Assembly: GCF_900187505.1 (NCBI RefSeq)
Contig: NZ_FYDL01000005.1
Coordinates: 96,788 to 160,787, forward strand
Direction: 5' to 3'
Origin: Pseudomonas sp. Irchel s3h17
GTDB lineage: Bacteria > Pseudomonadota > Gammaproteobacteria > Pseudomonadales > Pseudomonadaceae
DNA length: 64,000 nucleotides
In this document: positions 56,494 to 64,000 of the stretch, piece by piece
How positions within the stretch are numbered: the first letter of the stretch is position 1
How the letters are laid out: every line of letters starts with the position of its first letter
The notes under the pieces: model-generated
Told to the model about the DNA's origin: nothing
The model's input: only the letters and a program-made list of their open reading frames with translations
The model's database searches: none
Translations under genes and position numbers: made by a program

Positions 56494-57498
56494 TTAAACC
56501 TTCAGCACCAACTTGCCAAAGTTCTCCCCGCTGAACAACTTCATCAGCGATTCCGGGAACGTCTCCAGCCCGTCAACGATATCTTCCTTGCTCTTGAGCT
56601 GTCCCTTGGCCATCCAGCCGGCCATTTCCTGCCCGGCGGCCGCGAACTGCGCGGCGTAATCCATTACCACGAAGCCTTCCATGCGTGCACGGTTGACCAG
56701 TAGCGACAGGTAGTTGGCCGGGCCCTTGACCGCTTCCTTGTTGTTGTACTGGCTGATGGCGCCACAGATCACCACGCGGGCCTTGAGGTTCAAGCGGCTG
56801 AGCACCGCGTCGAGGATGTCGCCGCCAACGTTGTCGAAATACACGTCCACACCTTTCGGGCATTCGCGCTTGAGGCCGGCGAGCACGTCTTCGCTCTTGT
56901 AGTCGATGGCACCGTCAAAGCCCAGTTCGTCGATCAGGAACTTGCACTTGTCCGCACCACCGGCGATACCCACCACGCGGCAGCCTTTGAGCTTGGCAAT
57001 CTGCCCGGCAATGCTGCCAACGGCACCGGCGGCGCCCGACAGCACCACGGTATCCCCGGTCTTCGGTGCGCCGACGTCCAGCAGGGCGAAGTAAGCGGTC
57101 ATGCCGGTCATGCCCAGCGCCGACAAATAGCGCGGCAAGGGCGCCAGTTTCGGATCGACCTTGTAGAAACCACGGGGCTCGCCGACGAAGTAGTCCTGCA
57201 CGCCCAGCGCACCGTTCACATAGTCGCCCACGGCAAAGCCCGGGTGGTTGGAGGCGATGACCTGGCCCACGCCCAAGGCACGCATGACCTCGCCGATGCC
57301 CACGGGCGGGATGTAGGACTTGCCTTCGTTCATCCAGCCACGCATGGCCGGGTCCAGCGACAGGTACTCATTCTTGACCAGGATCTGACCGGCCGCCGGT
57401 TCGCCGACCGGCACTTGCTGATAGGTAAAGGTCTCGCGGGTCGCGGCCCCCACCGGGCGTTTGGCGAGCAGGAATTGACGGTTGGTCTGGGCAGTCAT
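56494..57498 (-). CDS. NADP-dependent MDR oxidoreductase (CurA/PTGR-like)
   Basis: 334-aa zinc-independent medium-chain reductase of the curcumin/leukotriene-B4 reductase branch, reducing activated double bonds. N-terminal RETFTYQQVPVGEPAAGQIL, then LSLDPAMRGWMNEGKSYIPP, GMTGMTAYFALLDVGAPKTG, and NADP fold VVLSGAAGAVGSIAGQIAKL (about 156-175); DVYFDNVGGDILDAVLSRLN follows. The ATG at 57498 is preferred over an ATG three codons upstream. Monocistronic. Confidence 0.93.
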   Translation of the reverse strand: MTAQTNRQFLLAKRPVGAATRETFTYQQVPVGEPAAGQILVKNEYLSLDPAMRGWMNEGKSYIPPVGIGEVMRALGVGQVIASNHPGFAVGDYVNGALGVQDYFVGEPRGFYKVDPKLAPLPRYLSALGMTGMTAYFALLDVGAPKTGDTVVLSGAAGAVGSIAGQIAKLKGCRVVGIAGGADKCKFLIDELGFDGAIDYKSEDVLAGLKRECPKGVDVYFDNVGGDILDAVLSRLNLKARVVICGAISQYNNKEAVKGPANYLSLLVNRARMEGFVVMDYAAQFAAAGQEMAGWMAKGQLKSKEDIVDGLETFPESLMKLFSGENFGKLVLKV

Positions 57499-57730
57499 GG
57501 CGGGCACTCAAGGGGGGATGAAGTCTGATTGATAGACCCTCGTGGCCGTTGTCGCAAGGTTTGCCGATGCAGCGAATACAGGTCGATCCAGTGGAGTGAT
57601 AGTCATGCGGGGAGGTTCATCACTGGCACTCATGAGCAATCAACCGGCCTTCTGATAGTGGTGCCGCGTGACGGGGCGGGGTGGCTAGACTGGGGCCGCG
57701 CGATCACGCCCATCTTTCGAGGACATAACA

Positions 57731-58492
57731 ATGAGCATGAGATTTTCCGGCCAGGTAGCGTTGGTGACAGGTGCGGCGGCCGGTATTGGCCGTGCGACCG
57801 CCCAGGCATTTGCCGCCGAAGGATTGAAAGTAGTCGTCGCGGACCTCGATGTGGCGGGTGGCGAGGGTACTGTCGAATTGATCCGCGCGGCTGGCGGTGA
57901 GGCGGTGTTCGTGCGCTGCAACGTGACCCTGGAAAGTGACGTGGAAAACCTGATGGCCCAGGCAGTGAGCACTTATGGACGCCTCGATTATGCCTTCAAC
58001 AATGCCGGGATCGAGATCGAAAAGGGCCGGCTGGCGGAGGGCACCCTCGATGAGTTCGATGCAATCATGGGCGTCAACGTCAAGGGCGTCTGGTTGTGCA
58101 TGAAGTACCAGCTGCCGCTGATGCTTGCCCAGGGGGGCGGGGCCATCGTCAATACCGCTTCGGTGGCCGGTCTTGGGGCTGCGCCGAAAATGAGTATCTA
58201 CGCGGCTTCCAAGCATGCGGTGATCGGTCTGACCAAATCAGCCGCCATCGAGTACGCGAAGAAAAAAATCCGGGTGAACGCAGTGTGCCCTGCGGTGATC
58301 GACACCGATATGTTCCGCCGCGCCTATGAAGCCGATCCGAAGAAGGCTGACTTTGCCGCCGCCATGCACCCGGTAGGACGTATTGGCAAGGTGGAGGAAA
58401 TTGCCAGTGCCGTGTTGTACCTGTGCAGCGACGGCGCCGCGTTTACCACCGGCCATTCACTGGCGGTCGACGGTGGGGTAACGGCGTTCTGA
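57731..58492 (+). CDS. Short-chain dehydrogenase/reductase
   Basis: 253-aa classical SDR. Cofactor motif TGAAAGIGRATAQAFAAEGL (about residues 14-33), NNAG near 92, Ser of NTASVAGLGAAPKMS and catalytic YAASKHAVIGLTKSAAIEYA (Tyr-x-x-x-Lys near 158-162), and the C-terminal GHSLAVDGGVTAF. Substrate not predictable. GAGG 10 bases before the ATG; a second ATG two codons later is possible. Followed by a REPIN. Confidence 0.95.
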   Translation: MSMRFSGQVALVTGAAAGIGRATAQAFAAEGLKVVVADLDVAGGEGTVELIRAAGGEAVFVRCNVTLESDVENLMAQAVSTYGRLDYAFNNAGIEIEKGRLAEGTLDEFDAIMGVNVKGVWLCMKYQLPLMLAQGGGAIVNTASVAGLGAAPKMSIYAASKHAVIGLTKSAAIEYAKKKIRVNAVCPAVIDTDMFRRAYEADPKKADFAAAMHPVGRIGKVEEIASAVLYLCSDGAAFTTGHSLAVDGGVTAF

Positions 58493-58874
58493 GAAATTGA
58501 CGAAAAGCGCGTTGTTCGCCCGAGGTACGACTCGGTCAGGGTGATCACCGTCCCGTGGCGAGGGAGCTTGCTCCCGTTGGGCAGCGAAGCGGCCCCCGAT
58601 AAGGCTATTGCGGTCCTTCAGAGAGAACTCCGTGAGCGGTTTTGGGGCTGCTGCGCAACCCAGCGGGAGCAAGCTCCCTCGCCACGGGATATCGCCCAGC
58701 AATACGCATTCTCACGGGCCTTCAGTGTCCGGCTCCGGCACGTCAAGGGGCTGAGGTTTGTGTTTCAAAGAGTTAGACGCTCATGTGTTGGCGGCGTTGT
58801 CGCACATCGACATGAGGGGCCCTGTGCTTAACTGTTTTTCGGACATGCCATCAAACAGTTGGAGTGGCTCTCTC
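58493..58874. other. Intergenic region before the MocR gene
   Basis: Contains a 131-base REPIN (58555-58685) and then about 190 bases that presumably carry the MocR promoter. No hexamer pair stands out. An open frame reaching back to 58758 lacks a ribosome site. Confidence 0.55.
58555..58685. repeat. REPIN, 131 bp (second copy)
   Basis: Ends GTGGCGAGGGAGCTTGCTCC (58555) and GGAGCAAGCTCCCTCGCCAC (to 58685) are inverted copies. Same total length as the REPIN at 28288-28418, with a diverged interior. Confidence 0.92.
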
Positions 58875-60269
58875 ATGGAGTTGAGAATCGATCGCCAGGC
58901 GCTGGTGCCCGTGGTGCAGCAAATCGTCGACGCCCTCGTGGGCTGGATTCGCCTGAGTCGCGTCGCACCCGGAACGCGTTTGCCGACTATCCGGCAACTG
59001 GCCCGGGATAACCTGCTCAGTCAGTCCAGTGTCGTCGAAGCGTATGGGCGCATGGTTGCCCAGGGTGTGCTCGCCTCGCGTCAAGGTTCGGCATTTTTTG
59101 TCGCGGCGCCGCGGCCCGCGTCCCACGGTTGCGCTGCCGAGTTGGCCCTCGCAGGCGGTGGTGCGGCAAGTGAAGGTCCATTGGACCGTTTGCCGCTCGG
59201 GCGCGGTGGCATGCCCGAAAGTTGGCGGGAGAGCGATGACCTCCGTTATGCCATTCGCCAGGTGGCCGGCACCGACATGGCCGGACTGTTCAATTACAGC
59301 ACCTCCCATGGCTTGCCGGCCTTGCGCCAGCAGATCGTCAAGCGTCTGAAGCAGCAGGCAATCGTTGTCGAGGAACAGCAGGTGCTGACGACCGCAGGCG
59401 CTACCCAAGGGCTTGATCTGATTATCCGGGTGCTGCTCAAGCCGGGTGATTGTGTCGTGGTGGAAAGCCCGGGTTATTCGAACCTGTTCGAGCAACTCAG
59501 GTTGTGGGGCGTCCGCCTGCTGGAGGTTCCGCGAACCCCGTGCGGGCCTGATACCGAAGCGTTGGAACGGTTGCTGGAAGGGCACGCGCCACGGGCCTTG
59601 TTCATCAACAGTCAGTTTCACAACCCGACGGGCAGTTGCCTGACTCGCGAGGTGGCGCAGCGGGTGCTGGAACTGGCCGAGCGTCATGGGCTGATCATTG
59701 TCGAGGACGACGTTTATGCTGATTTCCAGGAGCGCACGGGCAGCCGTCTTGCCGCGCTGGATACCGGTGGGCGAGTGGTGTATGTCGGCAGTTTTTCGAA
59801 AACACTCAGCAGTTCGTTGCGAGTCGGTTACGTGGTGGCCAGCGCTGAAAGGATCGCGAGCCTGGCACGGGTCAAGATGATCAGCAGCCTGGGTGCCTCG
59901 CGGTTTTGCGAATCGGTGCTGACCTGTCTGCTGGCCAATGGCGCGTACCGCAAGCTGGTGCAACGTCAGCGCCAGCGCCTGAAACGTGACATGAGCACCG
60001 CGTTGCAGGCGCTGGAAGAGGTCGAGTGGGAGGTCTTCGGCAAACCCGCAGGCGGCCTGTACCTCTGGGCGCGACCCAAGGCGTGCGACCCAGCCCGGGT
60101 ACGTACGCTCGCCGAGCGCCTGGGGGTCTCGCTGTCGTCCGCAACCGCTTTCAGCCCGGGTGGCCGGGCCAGCGACTGGTTGCGTATCAATGTGGCTTAT
60201 GCCGGTGACTCACGGGCACTGGCTTTCTTTCGGGCCTGCGCATTACCAGATCGACCTCAAGCGTTCTGA
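58875..60269 (+). CDS. MocR/PdxR-type GntR regulator with aminotransferase-like domain
   Basis: 464 aa. N-terminal GntR winged helix (about residues 1-75: PVVQQIVDALVGWIRLSRVA, then TRLPTIRQLARDNLLSQSSV and VVEAYGRMVAQGVL), a linker, and a fold-type I aminotransferase domain (about 110-460) with TTAGATQGLDLIIRVLLKPG, NPTGSCLTREVAQRVLELAE and the PLP lysine in SFSKTLSSSLRVGYV. MocR regulators sense PLP or amino compounds and control neighbouring metabolism; no obvious target is adjacent. Start ATG 58875 with GGAG 11 bases upstream; ATG 58845 is an alternative. Confidence 0.9.
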   Translation: MELRIDRQALVPVVQQIVDALVGWIRLSRVAPGTRLPTIRQLARDNLLSQSSVVEAYGRMVAQGVLASRQGSAFFVAAPRPASHGCAAELALAGGGAASEGPLDRLPLGRGGMPESWRESDDLRYAIRQVAGTDMAGLFNYSTSHGLPALRQQIVKRLKQQAIVVEEQQVLTTAGATQGLDLIIRVLLKPGDCVVVESPGYSNLFEQLRLWGVRLLEVPRTPCGPDTEALERLLEGHAPRALFINSQFHNPTGSCLTREVAQRVLELAERHGLIIVEDDVYADFQERTGSRLAALDTGGRVVYVGSFSKTLSSSLRVGYVVASAERIASLARVKMISSLGASRFCESVLTCLLANGAYRKLVQRQRQRLKRDMSTALQALEEVEWEVFGKPAGGLYLWARPKACDPARVRTLAERLGVSLSSATAFSPGGRASDWLRINVAYAGDSRALAFFRACALPDRPQAF

Positions 60270-60399
60270 AAGCGACCGACACATAGCTTTTTGCCATTAT
60301 TGCGGCGCGGGAGACTTGTGCTTGGGGTCGCCCCGTTGCGACTCTGCGTCAACAGGCAATGGCCGCGTCGCCATTGGCCACTGAAGGGGGTTGCGAGCA

Positions 60400-62367
60400 A
60401 TGATTTCGGGCGTGCAAGGACGTTTTGCCAACCTGGGTATGGCAAAGAAACTGGGGCTGGGGTTTATGCAGGTTTTGCTGTTGACGGCGCTGGTGGCCGC
60501 CATCGGTGTCTGGTCCTTGCACACCATCAGTCAGCGCTTCGATGGCCTCAAGCAGATGTCGTCGCTCAACAGCGGCTTGCTCAAGGTTCGTCTGCTGGAG
60601 CAGGAGTACGCCTTGCACGGCGACTCGAAAACCGTCGATGCCCTGCATGAACGTGTCGATGCGCTGATCGTTCTGGCCGGCCGGCTCAAGGCTCAGTCAG
60701 CAGCCAATGCGGCGCTGATGGATGGGGTCGAGCAATCCCTGGGCGCCTATCGCAAGGCCTTCGACGAATTTGTCGAGCTGGCCTCGGCCAAGGACCTGGC
60801 GCTGGAAATGGCCAGTTGGTCGGTCTCCAGCGTGGCCAATAACCTTGATGTGTTGCAGGCCGGGCTTGCCGACGATGGTGCCTATTCACTCAAGGAGTCC
60901 GCGGGCAAGGACGGTGCCGAGTTTATCGAGCAGGCTAATCAGGTCAGCCAGGTGTCGAAGCTGATGCTGCAGGCGATGAACGAAGCGCGGCTACGCCTCG
61001 AGCAGAGTCGCAAGGCCAGCGAGGACGGTGCCGGGCAGGGCAGGATCGAGCAGGCTGACCAGGCACTGGCCCAGGCAGAAGCGCTGAAGGGTACGGTCAA
61101 GGATGCGGGTTATCAGACGGTGCTCAGTGAAGTGGCCGGGCATATCACCAGTTTTAGCGAGAAGCTCACCGAGTACACCGGCTTGCTGAGCCAGGAGAGG
61201 CTGGTGTATCAGCGGTTGCATGAGCGTGCCGATGAAGTCGTGCAACGGGTCGATCAAGCCTATGGCGGGCAGGATCAGGCGATGCAGGTGGAGCTCAAGA
61301 ACAACGCGCTGCTGATCATTGGGTCTTCGGCATTGGCATTGTTGGTTGGGGTGATTGCCGCATGGCTGATTACCCGACTGATCGTTGCGCCTCTGCGCAG
61401 TGTGATTCGCGTGGCCGAGCAAATCGCCGCGGGCGACCTGAGCGCCACGGTGCAGGTGACGCGTCGCGATGAAATCGGCCAGTTGATGCAAGCGATGCAG
61501 ACCATGGGGGCCGGGTTGAGCCAGATCGTCAGCGGGTTGCAGGCGGGCATCGAGCAACTGGCGAGCTCTGCGCAGTCGTTGTCAGCCGTGACCGAGCAGA
61601 CCACTCTCGAAGTCAGCAGCCAGAAGGAAGAGACCGAGCAAGTCGCCACCGCGATGAACCAGATGACGGCCACCGTACACGACGTGGCACGTAACGCCGA
61701 GGAAGCGGCGCTGGCGGCGCAAACGGCCGATGGCAAGGTCGAAACCGGCCAGCAGGTGGTCCGCCAGAGTATGCAGCGGATTGAACAGCTGGCCGACTCG
61801 GCAGGTTTGGCCAGCGCCAGCATCGAGAGTCTCAGTTCGGAAATCCAGAACATTGGCACCGTGCTTGGTGTCATCAAGAGTGTCGCCGAGCAAACCAACT
61901 TGCTGGCGCTCAACGCGGCGATCGAAGCGGCGCGGGCGGGGGAGCAGGGCAGGGGCTTTGCCGTGGTGGCGGATGAAGTTCGGGCATTGGCCAAGCGTAC
62001 CCAGCAATCGACCGAGGAAATCGAGCGGCTGGTCAGTGCCTTGCGCGCGGCCGCGCAGGTGTCGGTGCAGCAGATCCAGAGCAGTGGCGAACTGGTCAAG
62101 CTCGCGGTCAGTGATGCGTTGCAGACCGAAAGCGCGCTGGGCAGCATCGCCGCGGCGGTATCGCTGATCCAGCAAATGAACCAGCAGATTGCGGCAGCCG
62201 CCGAGCAACAGAGTTCGGTGGCTGAAGAGATCAACCGCAGCGTGACCAGCATCCGGGCCAGTGCCGATCAGTCCTCGGTGGCCATGCAAGGCAATGCCGC
62301 GTCAAGCATCGAACTGGCGCAGTTGGGGGGTGAGCTGAAGGGGATGGTGGGGCATTTCAGGTTGTAG
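60400..62367 (+). CDS. Methyl-accepting chemotaxis protein with HBM-type sensor domain
   Basis: 655-aa chemoreceptor. TM1 (about 22-44), a long all-helical periplasmic sensor (about 45-305) with [20 protein letters not shown] typical of the helical-bimodular (HBM) class such as McpS, TM2 (about 308-330), HAMP ([20 protein letters not shown]) and a signalling domain with the hairpin tip [20 protein letters not shown], then [23 protein letters not shown] receptors bind TCA-cycle intermediates and acetate or other small ligands, which fits the genome neighbourhood only loosely. AAGGGGG 9 bases before the ATG at 60400 is preferred to a TTG three codons earlier. Confidence 0.93.
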   Translation: MISGVQGRFANLGMAKKLGLGFMQVLLLTALVAAIGVWSLHTISQRFDGLKQMSSLNSGLLKVRLLEQEYALHGDSKTVDALHERVDALIVLAGRLKAQSAANAALMDGVEQSLGAYRKAFDEFVELASAKDLALEMASWSVSSVANNLDVLQAGLADDGAYSLKESAGKDGAEFIEQANQVSQVSKLMLQAMNEARLRLEQSRKASEDGAGQGRIEQADQALAQAEALKGTVKDAGYQTVLSEVAGHITSFSEKLTEYTGLLSQERLVYQRLHERADEVVQRVDQAYGGQDQAMQVELKNNALLIIGSSALALLVGVIAAWLITRLIVAPLRSVIRVAEQIAAGDLSATVQVTRRDEIGQLMQAMQTMGAGLSQIVSGLQAGIEQLASSAQSLSAVTEQTTLEVSSQKEETEQVATAMNQMTATVHDVARNAEEAALAAQTADGKVETGQQVVRQSMQRIEQLADSAGLASASIESLSSEIQNIGTVLGVIKSVAEQTNLLALNAAIEAARAGEQGRGFAVVADEVRALAKRTQQSTEEIERLVSALRAAAQVSVQQIQSSGELVKLAVSDALQTESALGSIAAAVSLIQQMNQQIAAAAEQQSSVAEEINRSVTSIRASADQSSVAMQGNAASSIELAQLGGELKGMVGHFRL

Positions 62368-62457
62368 CGCAGGGAGAGTGGCTCAGGATCCCGCGCGCCT
62401 GTCGGTGAATCCCTTCAGGCGCTGGCAAGGCGGGTGATCGTTCGCGGTACGGCGCAC

Positions 62458-63228
62458 TCAGTCGTAAATGGCCTTCTTCTTCCAGTCCGCATCGGCCTCG
62501 ACGTCCTTGAGGCCTTCGGTCAATTCGTTGACCTCGCCTTCAACCGGTGCAATGTGGGTCAGTACCATGGAGTTGGCGCGAGCCAGGAGCTTTTCCAGGT
62601 ACTGCAGCTGTTCGCTGTAAACCTGGGGATCCGGTTGTTTGCGCAGGTACTGCACGCCGCGCTCGAACGCCAGGCGGGCCTGGCCGGGCTGTTCCTGTTG
62701 CAAGGCGTGCTGGCCGAGGTTGTTGAAGAACTCGATGTGCAGCAGTACCAGAAGATGGCGAATCTGGCGGATCCAGCCTTTGGCTTCGTTGGTCGGCAGG
62801 AAGCCGTCGTGGGCCGCCCGCGTAACCTGGCCATGCAAGGCCTCAAGCAGGAAGCGCACGTCCTTGGCCTTGGCTTCGGTCTGGATCGGCGCTGGCGGGT
62901 TATTGACCGCAATGGACTCGCCTTGTGCGACCTGGGCTGTCAATTCATCAATACGAGCCTTCAGGCTGGTGCTGGATTTATCCAGGTTCAGCATGCGCTG
63001 GCAGACATTGAGCTCCAGCCGGGTCAACAGCAGTTTGAGCGCCGGGGTCATCAGCTGCCCGGGGAAGGTCTCGGTGATTTCGCCACAGCGGCGCAGGCGG
63101 TCGTTGAGTTCGACCTTGGTGCGGGCCTTTTCCAGTTTATTGTTTTCCACCACATGGTTCATGTAGCCAATGGCGATCAATAGTGCGATCCCGACTATTA
63201 CTAGCAGGGTGATCATGAGTGGTGTCAC
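62458..63228 (-). CDS. Membrane-anchored helical protein of unknown function
   Basis: 256 aa from a GTG at 63228, which has GAGG 8 bases upstream; the next ATG (63216) would lie 20 bases from it. One N-terminal TM (ITLLVIVGIALLIAIGYM, about 7-24) precedes a mostly helical cytoplasmic part: a coiled-coil-like region (about 30-110, VVENNKLEKARTKVELNDRL), then a segment resembling TPR helices (ALQQEQPGQARLAFERGVQY). The C-terminus is ADADWKKKAIYD. I do not recognise a named family. It is the last protein gene before the tRNA cluster and faces the chemoreceptor gene convergently. Confidence 0.82.
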   Translation of the reverse strand: MTPLMITLLVIVGIALLIAIGYMNHVVENNKLEKARTKVELNDRLRRCGEITETFPGQLMTPALKLLLTRLELNVCQRMLNLDKSSTSLKARIDELTAQVAQGESIAVNNPPAPIQTEAKAKDVRFLLEALHGQVTRAAHDGFLPTNEAKGWIRQIRHLLVLLHIEFFNNLGQHALQQEQPGQARLAFERGVQYLRKQPDPQVYSEQLQYLEKLLARANSMVLTHIAPVEGEVNELTEGLKDVEADADWKKKAIYD

Positions 63229-63586
63229 CGTGAAGACCTCTTTATTGGGTTTGCGTACGAGTGTAGTGGCTAAGCCTGGGGGCGGATAGGGCGGTGCGAT
63301 GGGCTGGAACGGCCGATTGTGCGACGTGTAAAGGCAATGCATGGATGGATGCATATCGCCAGTATCCTGATGGAAAGGACTATAGCGCCTTGGCGGGTGA
63401 CAGAATATAGGCGTCAAAGCCCGGTTGGACGAAAAGCCCGAATCCCCCCTGAAAGGGCGGCGAAGTCATTGATTTAAATAAATTTATATCGGGGGGTTGA
63501 CGACCCCTCAATCCATCCATAGAATGCGCGCCACTTACAGCGGAAAGCGAACAGCGGAACGCGGTAGGGAGTGAAGTTTTAGCTGT
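63229..63586. other. Intergenic region upstream of the tRNA cluster
   Basis: Contains the GTG-gene promoter region on one side and a strong tRNA promoter on the other. No gene seen. Confidence 0.6.
63497..63525 (+). promoter_or_regulatory. Sigma70 promoter of the tRNA-Glu/Gly cluster
   Basis: TTGACG (63497-63502), 17-base spacer, TAGAAT (63520-63525), followed by the GC-rich discriminator GCGCGCC expected for stringently controlled stable RNA promoters. Predicted start about 55 bases before the first tRNA. Confidence 0.88.
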
Positions 63587-63662
63587 GTCCCCTTCGTCTA
63601 GTGGCCTAGGACACCGCCCTTTCACGGCGGTAACAGGGGTTCGAGTCCCCTAGGGGACGCCA
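63587..63662 (+). tRNA. tRNA-Glu (anticodon TTC), copy 1
   Basis: 76 bases, acceptor GTCCCCT with AGGGGAC, anticodon arm CCGCCCTTTCACGGCGG, T-arm GGTTCGAGTCC, and encoded CCA. Confidence 0.97.
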
Positions 63663-63664
63663 TT

Positions 63665-63740
<76 letters not shown>

Positions 63741-63844
63741 ATTTTAAACAGCAGTGCTTTCGGGCGGTGCTGAGTGAAACCAGGACCAAGTCTTCGGATA
63801 CGGGCCTGGACACTGGAACACACACCATGTGTTCCGGGTAGCGT

Positions 63845-63920
63845 GTCCCCTTCGTCTAGTGGCCTAGGACACCGCCCTTTCACGGCGGTAACAGGGGTTC
63901 GAGTCCCCTAGGGGACGCCA
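63845..63920 (+). tRNA. tRNA-Glu (anticodon TTC), copy 2
   Basis: By eye identical to copy 1, 258 bases downstream. Confidence 0.97.
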
Positions 63921-63922
63921 TT

Positions 63923-63998
<76 letters not shown>

Positions 63999-64000
63999 TA

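Overview
The window is chromosomal DNA from a Pseudomonas of the fluorescens lineage (inference). The reasons are the complete sdhCDAB-sucAB-lpd-sucCD cluster facing gltA, the fabB-fabA pair beside a hybrid kinase and gpsA, high-GC codon use, and REP/REPIN repeats of the GTGGCGAGGGAGC type typical of that lineage. Apart from the first gene, which runs off the left edge, all core genes look intact. I see no prophage, IS transposase or CRISPR array.

Layout. 1-7.3 kb: partial TetR regulator, DUF808 membrane protein, mlaA overlapping an alpha/beta hydrolase, a small membrane protein, an orphan mini-Rhs protein and a membrane GH17 beta-glucan enzyme. 7.3-10.4 kb: an orphan betaine-binding protein, then DUF485 and the acetate symporter ActP. 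10.4-15.2 kb: the most accessory-looking stretch, with a decayed MFS gene, a DMT exporter, a broken small gene, a 2Fe-2S ferredoxin and an MFS exporter, all leftward from a divergent HxlR regulator. 15.2-28.3 kb: gltA and the TCA-cycle operon, with recognisable sigma70 promoters for gltA and sdhC, a long sdhC leader and structured spacers inside the operon. 28.3-38.9 kb: brnQ, a delta-60 repeat protein, DUF599, a small lipoprotein, two overlapping thioesterases, htpG, a dienelactone hydrolase, pirin and OsmC proteins. 39-46.6 kb: DUF3859, fabB-fabA with a DesT/FabR-like palindrome upstream, then a tight operon of TonB receptor, periplasmic binding protein and hybrid kinase. 46.8-63.2 kb: gpsA, DUF4389, sixA, acyl-CoA ligase, thioesterase, two hydrolases, GST, DUF4892, AI-2E-family transporter, pyrF, oxidoreductases, a MocR regulator, an HBM-type chemoreceptor and a membrane-anchored protein of unknown function. 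63.5-64 kb: a tRNA-Glu/tRNA-Gly pair duplicated in tandem behind a strong promoter.

How it fits together. The backbone is central carbon and lipid metabolism: acetate uptake, TCA cycle, unsaturated fatty acid synthesis, phospholipid precursor (gpsA), outer-membrane lipid asymmetry (mlaA) and acyl-CoA handling. The most unusual signals are (1) a MITE-like element carrying a REPIN that split the htpG terminator and left a direct repeat; (2) competing hairpins between lpd and sucC; (3) the TonB receptor/binding protein/hybrid kinase operon; (4) the orphan mini-Rhs gene without a visible immunity gene; and (5) the decaying HxlR-MFS-ferredoxin-DMT cluster. No wholly new multi-gene defence or biosynthetic system is convincingly visible.
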